64,000 nucleotides of DNA, taken from assembly GCF_023573145.1 (NCBI RefSeq), contig NZ_CP097635.1, positions 1,178,001 to 1,242,000 on the forward strand, in the 5' to 3' direction. Of the stretch, positions 17,864-25,929 are shown one piece after another. Source of the DNA: Aquincola tertiaricarbonis. Its GTDB lineage: Bacteria; Pseudomonadota; Gammaproteobacteria; Burkholderiales; Burkholderiaceae_C. Made by a program: the position numbers and the translations under genes. The notes under the pieces were generated by a model. That model saw only the letters and a program-made list of their open reading frames with translations, did not search any database and had not been told where the DNA came from. Position 1 is the first letter of the stretch. Each line of letters opens with the position of its first letter.

Positions 17864-18304
17864 TCATCGCGGGGTGATGGTGTAGCGGATGGCGGCCGGC
17901 ACACCGCCCACCAGGTCGCCTTCCTTCACGCCGCGGAAGGCGTTTTCAGCCGCCACGCCGGCCTGCACCGCGGCGGTGACCTGCGCCGCCATCGCCTGCC
18001 AGGCGGCCGCGTCGGTGGCGGTCAGTTGCACGGTGTAGCGCGCATCGCTGGCGATGCTGTTGACCGAGTTGCCACCACCCAGGCCGGTGACGCTGTAGGC
18101 CCCGGCGGGCAGCCCCGCAGCCTTGAGCTGGGCCAGGCTGCGGCCCGCGGCGTGGACGGCGCTGGTGCGGCCATAGGCGCCGTTGCTGTGGCCCCCCGGG
18201 CCCTGGAACTCCACCAGCAGGCTGCCGCTTTGCTGCGCGGCGGCGGGCAGGGCCTGCAGGGCCACCGCGGCCACGGCCAGCAGGGATGCGATCGTCTTCT
18301 TCAT
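17864..18304 (-). CDS. Secreted free-standing M20-peptidase lid (dimerisation) domain protein
   Basis: 146 residues from an ATG that opens a clean Sec signal peptide (cut near A-A-A-Q, about residue 24). The mature part resembles the M20 peptidase dimerisation domain alone: V-E-F-Q-G-P-G-G-H-S (GGHS at 37-40), N-S-V-N-S-I near residue 80 and A-R-Y-T-V-Q-L. None of the zinc-site segments of an M20 catalytic domain is present. It lies 29 bases downstream of a full M20 peptidase on the same strand, so the two are probably co-transcribed. It is not a frameshifted tail of that enzyme, because it has its own signal peptide. Confidence 0.7.
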   Translation of the reverse strand: MKKTIASLLAVAAVALQALPAAAQQSGSLLVEFQGPGGHSNGAYGRTSAVHAAGRSLAQLKAAGLPAGAYSVTGLGGGNSVNSIASDARYTVQLTATDAAAWQAMAAQVTAAVQAGVAAENAFRGVKEGDLVGGVPAAIRYTITPR

Positions 18305-18333
18305 GGCATGTGCTCCTGTCGACATGGGTGCGG

Positions 18334-20073
18334 TCACTTCAGCTCGGCGGTGCGGGCACCGACGGGCGCGGCAGCGGGCGCCACCACGCTGCCATCGGCG
18401 GCATGGAAGCCCGAGGCGATGAGCGCCGCCGTCAGCACGCGCTGCATGCGCAACACCTCCTTGGCGCTTTCGCCGGGAATGCCCCACTCCCAGAACGCGT
18501 GGCCACCCCCACCGGCGGCAAAGGTGCCGATGTTCAGGTTGATGGTGGGCACACCGATGGCGGCCGGCACGTTGTCGTTGAGGCTGCTGGCCGCAGTCGA
18601 CAGCTTCTCCAGCTTGTCCACGCCCACCACCTCGGCCGACTGCCAGGCCGCCTGGATGGACACGTCGGACAGGTTGCTGCGCTCATGCGGCGGCCGGTCG
18701 CCGAACCAGGTCAGGGCCATCGTCACCGCCTGCGCGCTGTTGTCGGGCACGCCGTAGCGGCTGTTCTCTTCGGTCACGCCGGCCTGGAACAACGGCTCGA
18801 TGCGGCCCCGGATCTCCTTCAACGGATCGAGCCGCGGCGAGCGCATGTCCACCTGCACGGTGCAGCTCGGCACCACGGTGCTGCCGGCGGCCGGGTCTTC
18901 GCAGCTCACCACGCCCACGGTGTAGGTGGTCTTCAACGCCTGCTTGTCGTCGTCCCAGGCCGTCTTCACATCGGCGATGCGGGCGATGGAAGCAGCGGCG
19001 GCCTCCAGCGCGCTGGGCGCCGTGGCGCCTGCCGCCGTGGGCGCGGTGTACTTCATCTCGAAGCGGTAGCTGCCGATGAAGTTGATGGTGCCGCTGCCGC
19101 CGTCGATGCCGAAGTTGGTGACGAAGTTGAGCGGGTTGGTGCCGGTGCCCAGGTTCTGGTCGTAGCCGTACAGCTGCTTCATGCCGGCCAGGTTGCCCTT
19201 GCCTTCTTCGCCCGCGGTGCCGCAGAACCACATGTCGTACACCGGCTTGATGTTGTACTTCTTCATGGCCTTGGCCAGGTTGAAGACGCCCGAGGCATTG
19301 CCCATCGCATCGCTGATGCCGGGCACGTACAGGCGCACCGCGCCGGCGTTCCTGGCGGCCGTCTCGTCGGCGAAGTACTGCCGCGCCTTGATGTAGCTGG
19401 CGTCCTGCACGATGCGGCCCGAGGCATCGAAGGCCAGCTGCTCGGGGATGGCGGCCAGCTCGGCCGGCGTGGTGACGATGGGCTGCGCGATCGGCTGCAG
19501 CTTGACCGGCTCATACGGATTGGCGGCCGGCGGCAGCACCTCGGGGTTCACCGTGTCGATGTGGCCTTCCACCAGCACCTTGGGGTACTGGCCGCGGTAG
19601 GCCTGGGCGCCTGCGCTGGTCGAGTAGCTGCCCTTGATCTCCACGCACACGTTGTAGACGGGCAGGCCGTCCACCTGCTGCACGTCCGAGCCCGGCAACT
19701 GGCCGTCGGCGCGGGTCTTGATCTCGCTGGCCGAGAAGCCCCACTCCTGCAGCGCGCGGCGCTGGATCTCGGCGGCGCGCCGCATCTCGTAGCGCGAGGG
19801 CGACGCGATGCGCACCAGCTCCATGTGCTGGTCGAAGCGGGCCTGGGTGTGTGTGGGGCTGGACCACTCCTGCACCATCGCCATCACCGTGGGGTCGGTG
19901 GTGATCTTCTGGGCCGCGGCCCGCACTTCGGGCGAGATGGTGGGCACGTCGCTCGGCGTGGCCGGCGGTGGCGTCTCGGGGCTGCTGGTGTCGTCATCGT
20001 CGTTGCCGCCGCAGGCGGCCAGGGCCAGCGCCACCGAGCAGGTGAGCAGTCTGAGGTTGATCTGGGTTGGCAT
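18334..20073 (-). CDS. M20-family zinc peptidase, lipoprotein
   Basis: 579 residues with lipobox A-L-A-A-C21 followed by an Asp/Thr/Pro-rich linker; AGGAGG is 6 bases before the ATG. Metal-site segments: V-E-G-H171-I-D173, S-D255-A-M-G-N, G-E289-E290-G-K and a late G-G-G-H-A-F-W-E. These are the usual M20 ligands, so an active aminopeptidase or amidase anchored in the cell envelope is expected. The central lid domain (about 330-475) lacks the canonical GGHS loop, reading K-Y-T-A-P-T-A-A-G instead, and has an extra Cys pair. The following gene supplies a separate GGHS-bearing lid protein. Confidence 0.85.
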   Translation of the reverse strand: MPTQINLRLLTCSVALALAACGGNDDDDTSSPETPPPATPSDVPTISPEVRAAAQKITTDPTVMAMVQEWSSPTHTQARFDQHMELVRIASPSRYEMRRAAEIQRRALQEWGFSASEIKTRADGQLPGSDVQQVDGLPVYNVCVEIKGSYSTSAGAQAYRGQYPKVLVEGHIDTVNPEVLPPAANPYEPVKLQPIAQPIVTTPAELAAIPEQLAFDASGRIVQDASYIKARQYFADETAARNAGAVRLYVPGISDAMGNASGVFNLAKAMKKYNIKPVYDMWFCGTAGEEGKGNLAGMKQLYGYDQNLGTGTNPLNFVTNFGIDGGSGTINFIGSYRFEMKYTAPTAAGATAPSALEAAAASIARIADVKTAWDDDKQALKTTYTVGVVSCEDPAAGSTVVPSCTVQVDMRSPRLDPLKEIRGRIEPLFQAGVTEENSRYGVPDNSAQAVTMALTWFGDRPPHERSNLSDVSIQAAWQSAEVVGVDKLEKLSTAASSLNDNVPAAIGVPTINLNIGTFAAGGGGHAFWEWGIPGESAKEVLRMQRVLTAALIASGFHAADGSVVAPAAAPVGARTAELK

Positions 20074-20300
20074 GACGCCCTCCTGTCAAGTGCATGTAGC
20101 GTGATTCATGCAACAGGCCCACCGGCTGTCCGGGTCCTGTTGCCGCGTGTCGTGCCGGCTGTTTCCGCAATCGATGTGCCATCGCCACCCGCAGCGCCAC
20201 CACAGGCGCTGTCGGCCTGCAGATTCAAGGGCTTACGGGCATCGGGTCCGCCGGTCGCGCAGCGCAGCGGCGTCGGAATCTAGGCCGGCAACGCCGCGCA

Positions 20301-20320
20301 CGCGTCGGTATTCCGACGCG
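20301..20320. repeat. Perfect inverted repeat, CGCGTCGG-tatt-CCGACGCG
   Basis: An 8-bp perfect stem with a 4-base loop. No T-run follows, so it is more likely a protein-binding site or an mRNA leader hairpin than a terminator. It ends 10 bases before the TTGTCTAG-type palindrome. Confidence 0.5.
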
Positions 20321-20330
20321 ATGACGGCCA

Positions 20331-20346
20331 ACTTGTCTAGACAGGT
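20331..20346. promoter_or_regulatory. TTGTCTAGACA operator candidate
   Basis: ACTTGTCTAGACAGGT contains the exact core GTCTAGAC (GT-N-TA-N-AC), the HutC-type GntR operator pattern, with near-symmetric flanks. It lies about 155 bases before the histidine kinase start and about 260 bases from the M20 peptidase start. Confidence 0.5.
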
Positions 20347-20500
20347 TGCGCATGCGGACCCGGCTGCGGTTGCGCCCGGTTGCAACCTGGCCCGAAGCCG
20401 CCGGCGGGTGGCCCCTCGGCAGCCCTTAAGCTGAAGTGGCAATGACCTTGCATGCCCGGCCCTGGCATGCGGGGTGACGACAGGAGGAAGAGGGGGCCCG

Positions 20501-21964
20501 ATGGCGATGCAGCAAGTTCTGGCCGGTGGCGGCGCGTTGACGCTGGGCGTGCTGGCCCTGTTGTTCTGGTTCGTGTGGCAACGCCTTCGATACCCCAGTG
20601 CACCGTGGTTCTGCGCCTGCTTCGCGGCCGCGGCCATGCTCTATGCGGCCTATGCCGCACTGGGCACCGACCTGCTGGGCGGCGTGCTGCAGCCGCTGGT
20701 GGCCGCCCGCCTGGTGGTGGCCCTGCTGTTCGGCCAGGCCCTGATCCAGCTCACCGGGCTGCCCAGGCCCTGGCGTCGCCGCCTTTCACGCGCGCTGCTG
20801 GCTTACGGCGTGCTGGCCTACCTGATCGTGGTGGCCCTGGCCCTGGGCCGCCAGGGCCAGATGATGGTGTGGATGCCGGTGGCGCTGGCCCAGGTGCTGC
20901 TGTTCGCGTGGATGGCCCGGCGAGAGCCCGGGCAGGGCCACACGCTGGTATGCCTGGCGCTGCTGATCCTGCCGCTGGCCTATGCCACCGCGGCCGCGCT
21001 GTCGCTGCCGCTGACCTGGGTGCGCTACCAGGCGCCCGCGCCCTTCGTGCTGGTGGCCATGGCCGCCCTGATGGTGCGCATGACACGCGAACGCGAACAA
21101 CTGGCCACCGCGCTGCAGCAGCGCACGCAGGCCGAACGCGCGCTGCAGGACAGCCATGCGCGGCTGGACCTGCACGTGCGTGAACGCACGCAGGAGCTGG
21201 AGCTGCTGCTGCAGCACCAGGACAGCTTCAACCGCAGCGTGGCCCACGACCTGCGCGGGCCGGTGGGCTCCATCGCCGCCTACGCCCGTGTGCTGCTGGA
21301 AACGCTGGATCAGCAGAACCCTGCACTGCTGCGCAGCGGCCTGCAGCGGCTGGCCGACAGCGCCGACCAGGTGGTGCGCACGCTGCAGGCCCTGCTGCGT
21401 CTGGCCCGTGCCAGCGAGGTGAAGCTGCAGCGGCAGCCGGTGCCGCTGGGCCCGTTGGCGCAGGCCGCGCTGGCCGAGGTGCTGCAAGCCGACGGTCAGC
21501 CGGACGACCGCCGCGCGGTACAGCTGCTGCCGCTGCCGCAGGTGGTGGGCGATGGTGAGGTGCTGCGCCAGCTGTTCGTCAACCTGCTGGCCAATGCGCT
21601 GAAGTTCAGCCGCGGCGCGGCACCGCCGCGTGTGGTGGTGGGCTGCCAGCAGGCCGCGGACGGCACCGAGGTGTTCTACGTGCGCGACAACGGCGCCGGC
21701 TTCTCGATGGCGCATGCGCAGCGGCTGTTCCAGCCCTTCGTGCGCCTGCACGGCCGCGCCTACGAAGGGACCGGCGTCGGCCTGTCGATCTGCCAGCGCA
21801 TCGTGCACCGGCACGGCGGCGAGATCTGGGCCGAATCGCAGCCCGGTGTCGGCACCGTGTTCCGCTTCACGCTCGGCCGGCCGCGGCCGCCGCAGCACCT
21901 GCCGCCACCGGTTGCGGCGCCACACGCGCCGACGTTCAGCGCTCCAGCCGCACCCGGTAGCTGA
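20501..21964 (+). CDS. Membrane-bound sensor histidine kinase (orphan)
   Basis: 487 residues from the ATG at 20501, after a purine-rich ribosome site (an upstream ATG at 20474 is possible). Residues 1-185 contain about six membrane helices with little periplasmic loop, so the sensor is the membrane region itself. A coiled-coil linker (190-240) leads to the H-box V-A-H249-D-L-R-G-P, then N-box L-A-N-A-L-K-F-S, G1 D-N-G-A-G-F and G2 G-T-G-V-G-L-S, all intact. No response regulator is adjacent, so the partner is unknown. The last 29 bases overlap the 3' end of the convergent GntR gene. Confidence 0.88.
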   Translation: MAMQQVLAGGGALTLGVLALLFWFVWQRLRYPSAPWFCACFAAAAMLYAAYAALGTDLLGGVLQPLVAARLVVALLFGQALIQLTGLPRPWRRRLSRALLAYGVLAYLIVVALALGRQGQMMVWMPVALAQVLLFAWMARREPGQGHTLVCLALLILPLAYATAAALSLPLTWVRYQAPAPFVLVAMAALMVRMTREREQLATALQQRTQAERALQDSHARLDLHVRERTQELELLLQHQDSFNRSVAHDLRGPVGSIAAYARVLLETLDQQNPALLRSGLQRLADSADQVVRTLQALLRLARASEVKLQRQPVPLGPLAQAALAEVLQADGQPDDRRAVQLLPLPQVVGDGEVLRQLFVNLLANALKFSRGAAPPRVVVGCQQAADGTEVFYVRDNGAGFSMAHAQRLFQPFVRLHGRAYEGTGVGLSICQRIVHRHGGEIWAESQPGVGTVFRFTLGRPRPPQHLPPPVAAPHAPTFSAPAAPGS

Positions 21965-22736
21965 AGCCGTCGTGCCGGTACCAGCTGGTTTCCAGGTGCA
22001 GCGGCTGGCCGGCGGCATCGTGCACCAGGCGTTCCACCTGCAGCACCGGCGCATGCTCGGCCAGGCCCAGGTGTTTGCGCTGCAGCCGGCCGGCCGGCGT
22101 GGCGCTGATCTCCACCTCGGCATGGCCCACGGTCAGGCCGAAGTCGTTTTCGTACAGGTCCACCACGTCGCGGCGGCCGATGTCGGCCTTGCGCAGGCGG
22201 GCGCCCAGCGGCGCAGCCATCAACAGCCGGTTCAGCGACAGCGGCTGCCGGTCGACGTAGCGCAGGCTCAGCAACTCGGTCACCGGCGCCCCGCTGTCCA
22301 GGCACAGCCGGCGCGCCAAAGCGGCGCTGGCCGGCGCATCGCTGCTGGCCACCAGCCGCGCCTGCACTTCATGCCCTTCGCCGGTCAGTGACTCCGACAG
22401 CCCGCGCAGCCGGTCCAGCGACTGGCTGAGCCGCGGCGGCGCCACGAACGAGCCCTTGCCCTGCACTTTGGTGATCAGGCCCTCGGCATGCAGCGCCGCC
22501 AGCGCATGCCGCACCGTGATGCGGCTGACGCCGAAACGGCCGATCAGCTCCGCCTCCGACGGCAGCTGCGCCAGCGGCGCCAGCCGGCCCTGCAGGATGT
22601 CGTCCCGCAGGTGATTGCGCAGCCGCAGGTGCAGCGGCTCGGCACCGGCGGGCAGCGCGCCCGCGGCGGCGGTACGCGCCAATTCGGTGCCCTTGGACGC
22701 GGAAACCACTGGCACAGGCTTTGCTCGACTTGTCAT
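21936..22736 (-). CDS. GntR-family repressor with UTRA (HutC-type) effector domain
   Basis: 266 residues. Residues 33-105 are the GntR winged helix (L-P-S-E-A-E-L-I-G-R-F-G-V-S-R-I-T-V-R-H-A), and about 120-260 is a UTRA domain ending H-L-E-T-S-W-Y-R-H-D. It diverges from the Bug-TSUP-amidohydrolase operon, which it probably controls. There is no ribosome site before the ATG at 22736; instead a TATAAC -10 sits about 6 bases upstream, suggesting a leaderless mRNA (or an internal start). A palindrome overlaps that -10, which suggests autorepression. UTRA effectors are small ligands such as histidine intermediates or sugar phosphates; the ligand here may be the transported substrate. Confidence 0.9.
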   Translation of the reverse strand: MTSRAKPVPVVSASKGTELARTAAAGALPAGAEPLHLRLRNHLRDDILQGRLAPLAQLPSEAELIGRFGVSRITVRHALAALHAEGLITKVQGKGSFVAPPRLSQSLDRLRGLSESLTGEGHEVQARLVASSDAPASAALARRLCLDSGAPVTELLSLRYVDRQPLSLNRLLMAAPLGARLRKADIGRRDVVDLYENDFGLTVGHAEVEISATPAGRLQRKHLGLAEHAPVLQVERLVHDAAGQPLHLETSWYRHDGFSYRVRLER

Positions 22737-22753
22737 TACTTGTTATATCAAGT
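22721..22753. promoter_or_regulatory. Divergent promoter/operator between gntR and the Bug operon
   Basis: An imperfect palindrome ACTTG-TTATAT-CAAGT (22738-22753) overlaps TATAAC on the minus strand and TTATAT on the plus strand. For the plus strand, TTGCTC (22721-22726) lies 16 bases before TTATAT. A second ACTTGT at 22728-22733 is spaced exactly 10 bases from the first. The layout fits repression of both directions by the GntR protein. Confidence 0.5.
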
Positions 22754-22815
22754 TCAATACAGGCACTGTCACGGTGCCTGGCTGCCCTTGTCGTCCTTGT
22801 CCGCTGGAGTCCGCC

Positions 22816-23805
22816 ATGTCCTTCTCACCGATCCGTCGCCGCTTGATGTCCGCCCTGCTGGCCCTGGCCGCAGTGCCTGCCGCCTGGGCCCAGGGCCCGG
22901 CCTATCCTAGCCGGCCGGTCACCGTGATCGTGCCCTTCGCGGCCGGCGGCAGCGTGGACGCCGCGGCCCGCCTGGTGCTGCAGCGCCTGGGCGAACGCAT
23001 GAAGCAGACCTTCGTGATCGAGAACGTGGCCGGCGCGGCAGGCACCATCGGCACGCTGCGCGCGGTGCGGGCACGGGCCGACGGCTACACGCTGCTGTTC
23101 GCGGTGGCCAGCCCCATCACCGTGGCGCCGCTGGTCTCGCCCGCGCTGGTGAAGTACGACGCGCTGCGCGACCTGGCGCCGGTGGCCCAGGTGGCCAGCT
23201 CGCCCTTCGTGCTGGTGGGCAGCCCGCGGCTGGCGGCCAACGGCACCGGCCCGCTGCTGGCGCTGGCCCGCCAGCAGGCCGGCAAGCTGAGCTACGGCAC
23301 CGACGGCGTGGGCACCAGCATGCACGTGACGGTGTCGCTCATCGAGCAGCAGGCCGGCGTGGAGTTGATGCACGTGCCCTACCGCTCGGGCCCGCAGGTG
23401 CTCACCGAGCTGGCCTCCGGCCTGATCGACCTCGCGGTGATGCCGGTGACGCTGGCCCAGCCCTTCATCAAGGACGGCAAGGTCAAGGCCTATGGCGTCA
23501 CCTCGCGCCAGCGCTGGGCTTCGCTGCCCGAGGTGCCCGCGCTGGCTGAGACGCCGGAGCTGAAGAACGTGGCGGTGGAAAGCTGGTACGGCCTCTTCGC
23601 GCCGGCAGCCACTGACGCAGCGCTGGTGGACCGGCTGTCGCGCGAGGTGTCCGCGGCGCTGGCCGAACCCGAGCTGCAGCAGCGCCTGACCGACGCCGGC
23701 CTCAAGCCCGCGGCCCAGGGTCCGGCGCAGTTCGCGGCCACGCTCAAGGCCGAGAAGCAGGCCCTGGGCGCCGTGGTGGCCCGCGCCGGGATCAAGACCG
23801 AATGA
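22816..23805 (+). CDS. Bug-family (tripartite tricarboxylate) periplasmic binding protein
   Basis: 329 residues with a signal peptide cut near A-W-A-Q. It has the family hallmarks Y-P-S-R-P-V-T-V-I-V-P-F-A-A-G-G and H-V-P-Y-R-S-G-P. The ATG has GGAG 7 bases upstream. Bug proteins bind small carboxylates, amides or aromatic acids. The membrane partners TctA and TctB are not adjacent; instead the stop overlaps (ATGA) the start of a TSUP-family permease. With the amidohydrolase downstream this looks like an uptake-and-hydrolysis operon under the divergent GntR regulator. Ligand unknown. Confidence 0.93.
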   Translation: MSFSPIRRRLMSALLALAAVPAAWAQGPAYPSRPVTVIVPFAAGGSVDAAARLVLQRLGERMKQTFVIENVAGAAGTIGTLRAVRARADGYTLLFAVASPITVAPLVSPALVKYDALRDLAPVAQVASSPFVLVGSPRLAANGTGPLLALARQQAGKLSYGTDGVGTSMHVTVSLIEQQAGVELMHVPYRSGPQVLTELASGLIDLAVMPVTLAQPFIKDGKVKAYGVTSRQRWASLPEVPALAETPELKNVAVESWYGLFAPAATDAALVDRLSREVSAALAEPELQQRLTDAGLKPAAQGPAQFAATLKAEKQALGAVVARAGIKTE

Positions 23806-24542
23806 CCTTGCTGCTGGCCGGCGCGCTGGTGCTGCTGGCGGGCGCCGCGATCGGCGCCACCGCCATCGGCGGTGTGCTGGTGGTGCCGGCCCTCACCGGC
23901 GTGGCGGGGCTGCCGGTGGGCACCGCCATCGCGGCATCCAGCTTCGGCTTCCTGCTCACCGGCCTGCTGGGCTGGCGCCGCCTGCCCGGCGCCCAGGCCG
24001 CGGGTGACAGTCCCCATACCGCCTGGTGGCCGCTGCACCTGGCGGCGCTCGCCGGCGCGGCCGGCGGTGCGCTGCTGGTGCACCAGGTGCCGCCGGGCGC
24101 GGTGCGGCTGTGGGTGGCGGCGCTGGCCGCCGGCTCCGGCCTGCACACCTTGTGGCTGCTGCGCCGGCCGCCGGCGGCGGCCCGGCCACCGCTGGGCCCG
24201 CTGGCGCTGGTGCTGGTGGGCGCGGCGGTGGGCTGCGGCTCGGCCCTGTCGGGCACCGGCGGGCCGGTGCTGCTGCTGCCGGTGCTGATGCTGCTGGGCC
24301 TGCCCACGCTGCCCAGCGTGGCCGCGGCGCAGGCGGTGCAGCTGCCCATCGCGCTGGCCGCCAGCAGTGCCCATGCGCTGGCCGGCCGGCTGGACTGGGG
24401 CCTGGGCCTGGCCGTGGGGGCCGCGCTGCTGGCCGGCGCCTGGGCCGGCCGCCAGGCCGCCCGGCGCCTGGACGCGCGCCGCCTGCGGCTGGCCACCGCA
24501 CTGGCGCTGATTGCCACTGGAGTTGTCTATGCAAGTACCTGA
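23802..24542 (+). CDS. TSUP/TauE-SafE family membrane permease
   Basis: 246 residues, seven or eight predicted helices. The two half-repeats of the sulfite exporter TauE/SafE fold can be seen: G-A-T-A-I-G-G-V-L-V-V-P-A-L in the first and G-S-A-L-S-G-T-G-G-P-V-L-L-L-P in the second. Members move sulfite, sulfonates or small organic anions. Translational coupling to the Bug gene through ATGA, and to the amidohydrolase through a 14-base overlap, points to a shared substrate, although TSUP proteins are not the usual partners of Bug proteins. Confidence 0.88.
   Translation: MTLLLAGALVLLAGAAIGATAIGGVLVVPALTGVAGLPVGTAIAASSFGFLLTGLLGWRRLPGAQAAGDSPHTAWWPLHLAALAGAAGGALLVHQVPPGAVRLWVAALAAGSGLHTLWLLRRPPAAARPPLGPLALVLVGAAVGCGSALSGTGGPVLLLPVLMLLGLPTLPSVAAAQAVQLPIALAASSAHALAGRLDWGLGLAVGAALLAGAWAGRQAARRLDARRLRLATALALIATGVVYAST
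24521..24536. promoter_or_regulatory. TTGTCTATGCAA motif at the amidohydrolase start
   Basis: AGTTGTCTATGCAAGT spans the amidohydrolase start codon. The same 12-mer TTGTCTATGCAA occurs on the opposite strand near the start of the cyanophycinase gene (26751-26766). It resembles the GntR/UTRA palindromes in this window but is less symmetric. Confidence 0.3.
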
Positions 24543-25929
24543 AAACACCCTGCGCCAGCCGCGCTACCTGCTGGCCCCCGCCCTCACCTGGCTGGAACCC
24601 AAAGGCGCCACACCCGGGCAGGGCGTGGTGGTGGCAGATGGCCACTTCACCGACGTCGGCCCGCTGGCCGAGGTGCAGGCCCGCCACCCCGATCTGGTGC
24701 CGCAGGCGCTGCCCGACCGGCTGCTGATGCCGGGCTTCATCGACACGCACCACCACCTCACGCAGTCGTTCGGCAAGTCGCTGGCCTTCGGCGAACCGTC
24801 GGAGATCTTCCGCCGCATCTGGGTGCCGCTGGAGCAGCACCTGCAGCCGCACGACCTGTACCTCTCGGCCAAGCTGGCCGCGCTGGAGGCGCTGCGCGGC
24901 GGCTTCACCACCGTGTGCGACGCCGGCACCCGTTCGCCCCATGGGCTGCAGGCCATCGCGCTGGCGGCCGAGGAAGCGGGGCTGCGCTGCGTGCTGGCAC
25001 GCACCTGCAATGACGGCGGCAACGACGGCGACAGCGACGAAGCCACCCGCCGCGACCTCCTGCGTGATGCCGAGACGCACCTGGCGCAATGGCAGCACCA
25101 CCCGCTGGTGCACGGCTCGCTGGCCATCTCGGTGCCCGAGGCGGCCACCGATGCCATGCTGGGCCGCGTCGCCGCGTTGTGCCACGAGGCCGGCGTGGTG
25201 ATGCAGGTGCATGCCAACGAGCACCTGGCCTCGGTGGAACGCTCGCTGGTCGACCGTGGGTTGCGGCCCATCGGCCACCTGGACCGGGCCGGCGCGCTGG
25301 GCCCGCAGACCTTGATCGCCCATGCCACGCTGGTGACGCCCGACGAGCTGCTGCGGCTGCGCGACACCGGCACCGCCGTGGCCTACAACCCGGTGGCCAG
25401 CGCCTGGAAGGGCAATGCGGTGGCACCGGCGCTGATGATGCGGGCGCTGGGCATCCGCCTGGGCCTGGGCACCGACGGCACGCGCAGCGACGCCTTCCGG
25501 CTGCTGGACGCAGCTGAAACCGCGCAGCGTCTGGTGCACGGCCTGGCGGTGGGCGATTCGTCCTGCGGCGCCGGCTGGACCTGGCTGCAGGCCGCCACCT
25601 CGGGCGGCGCCGAGGCCTGCGGCCTGGGCCAGCGCACCGGCCGCATCGCCACCGGGCTGGCGGCCGACTTCCTGCTGCTGGACCTGGACGTGCCCGAGCT
25701 GGCGCCTTCCTGGGACCTGGGCTGGGAGTTGGTGCGCCTGGCCCACCGCGGCCAGATCGAGGCGGTGGTGGTGGCCGGCCTGCTGCGACTGTGGCAGGGT
25801 TGGCCCACCGACTGGAACGCCCGCGCGTTGATGCGCGAAGTGCGCGCGGTGGCTGCACAGGCCGTGGCCGAAGCGCCGATCCAGCGGGTGCATCCGGTCT
25901 CGGCCGAGCACCGGCTGGGCAACAGCTAG
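24529..25929 (+). CDS. Amidohydrolase-superfamily deaminase/chlorohydrolase (COG0402 type)
   Basis: 466 residues from the ATG at 24529 (GGAG 6 bases upstream). Metal-site motifs of the amidohydrolase fold are all present: P-G-F-I-D-T-H-H-H, V-H-A-N-E-H, I-A-H-A-T and G-L-G-T-D-G. The layout matches the group that includes guanine, 8-oxoguanine and S-adenosylhomocysteine deaminases and triazine hydrolases such as AtzB/TrzN. The substrate is therefore probably a cytosine-, purine- or triazine-like heterocycle, taken up by the products of the two genes upstream. Its TAG stop shares the palindrome CTAG with the stop of the convergent cyanophycinase gene. Confidence 0.87.
   Translation: MQVPENTLRQPRYLLAPALTWLEPKGATPGQGVVVADGHFTDVGPLAEVQARHPDLVPQALPDRLLMPGFIDTHHHLTQSFGKSLAFGEPSEIFRRIWVPLEQHLQPHDLYLSAKLAALEALRGGFTTVCDAGTRSPHGLQAIALAAEEAGLRCVLARTCNDGGNDGDSDEATRRDLLRDAETHLAQWQHHPLVHGSLAISVPEAATDAMLGRVAALCHEAGVVMQVHANEHLASVERSLVDRGLRPIGHLDRAGALGPQTLIAHATLVTPDELLRLRDTGTAVAYNPVASAWKGNAVAPALMMRALGIRLGLGTDGTRSDAFRLLDAAETAQRLVHGLAVGDSSCGAGWTWLQAATSGGAEACGLGQRTGRIATGLAADFLLLDLDVPELAPSWDLGWELVRLAHRGQIEAVVVAGLLRLWQGWPTDWNARALMREVRAVAAQAVAEAPIQRVHPVSAEHRLGNS

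Larger units (their letters stand above)
20074..20500. other. 427-base intergenic region between divergent M20 peptidase and histidine kinase genes
   Basis: No gene is evident. It holds a perfect hairpin at 20301-20320, a near-perfect TTGTCTAGACA palindrome at 20331-20346, and the kinase ribosome-site region (GGAGGAAGAGGGGG). Base composition is slightly less GC-rich than the flanking genes. Confidence 0.6.

Noticed and set aside
17864..18304. Small lid-domain gene as a frameshifted tail of the M20 peptidase
   Set aside because: It has its own start and signal peptide, and the upstream peptidase ends normally with its last zinc ligand in place.
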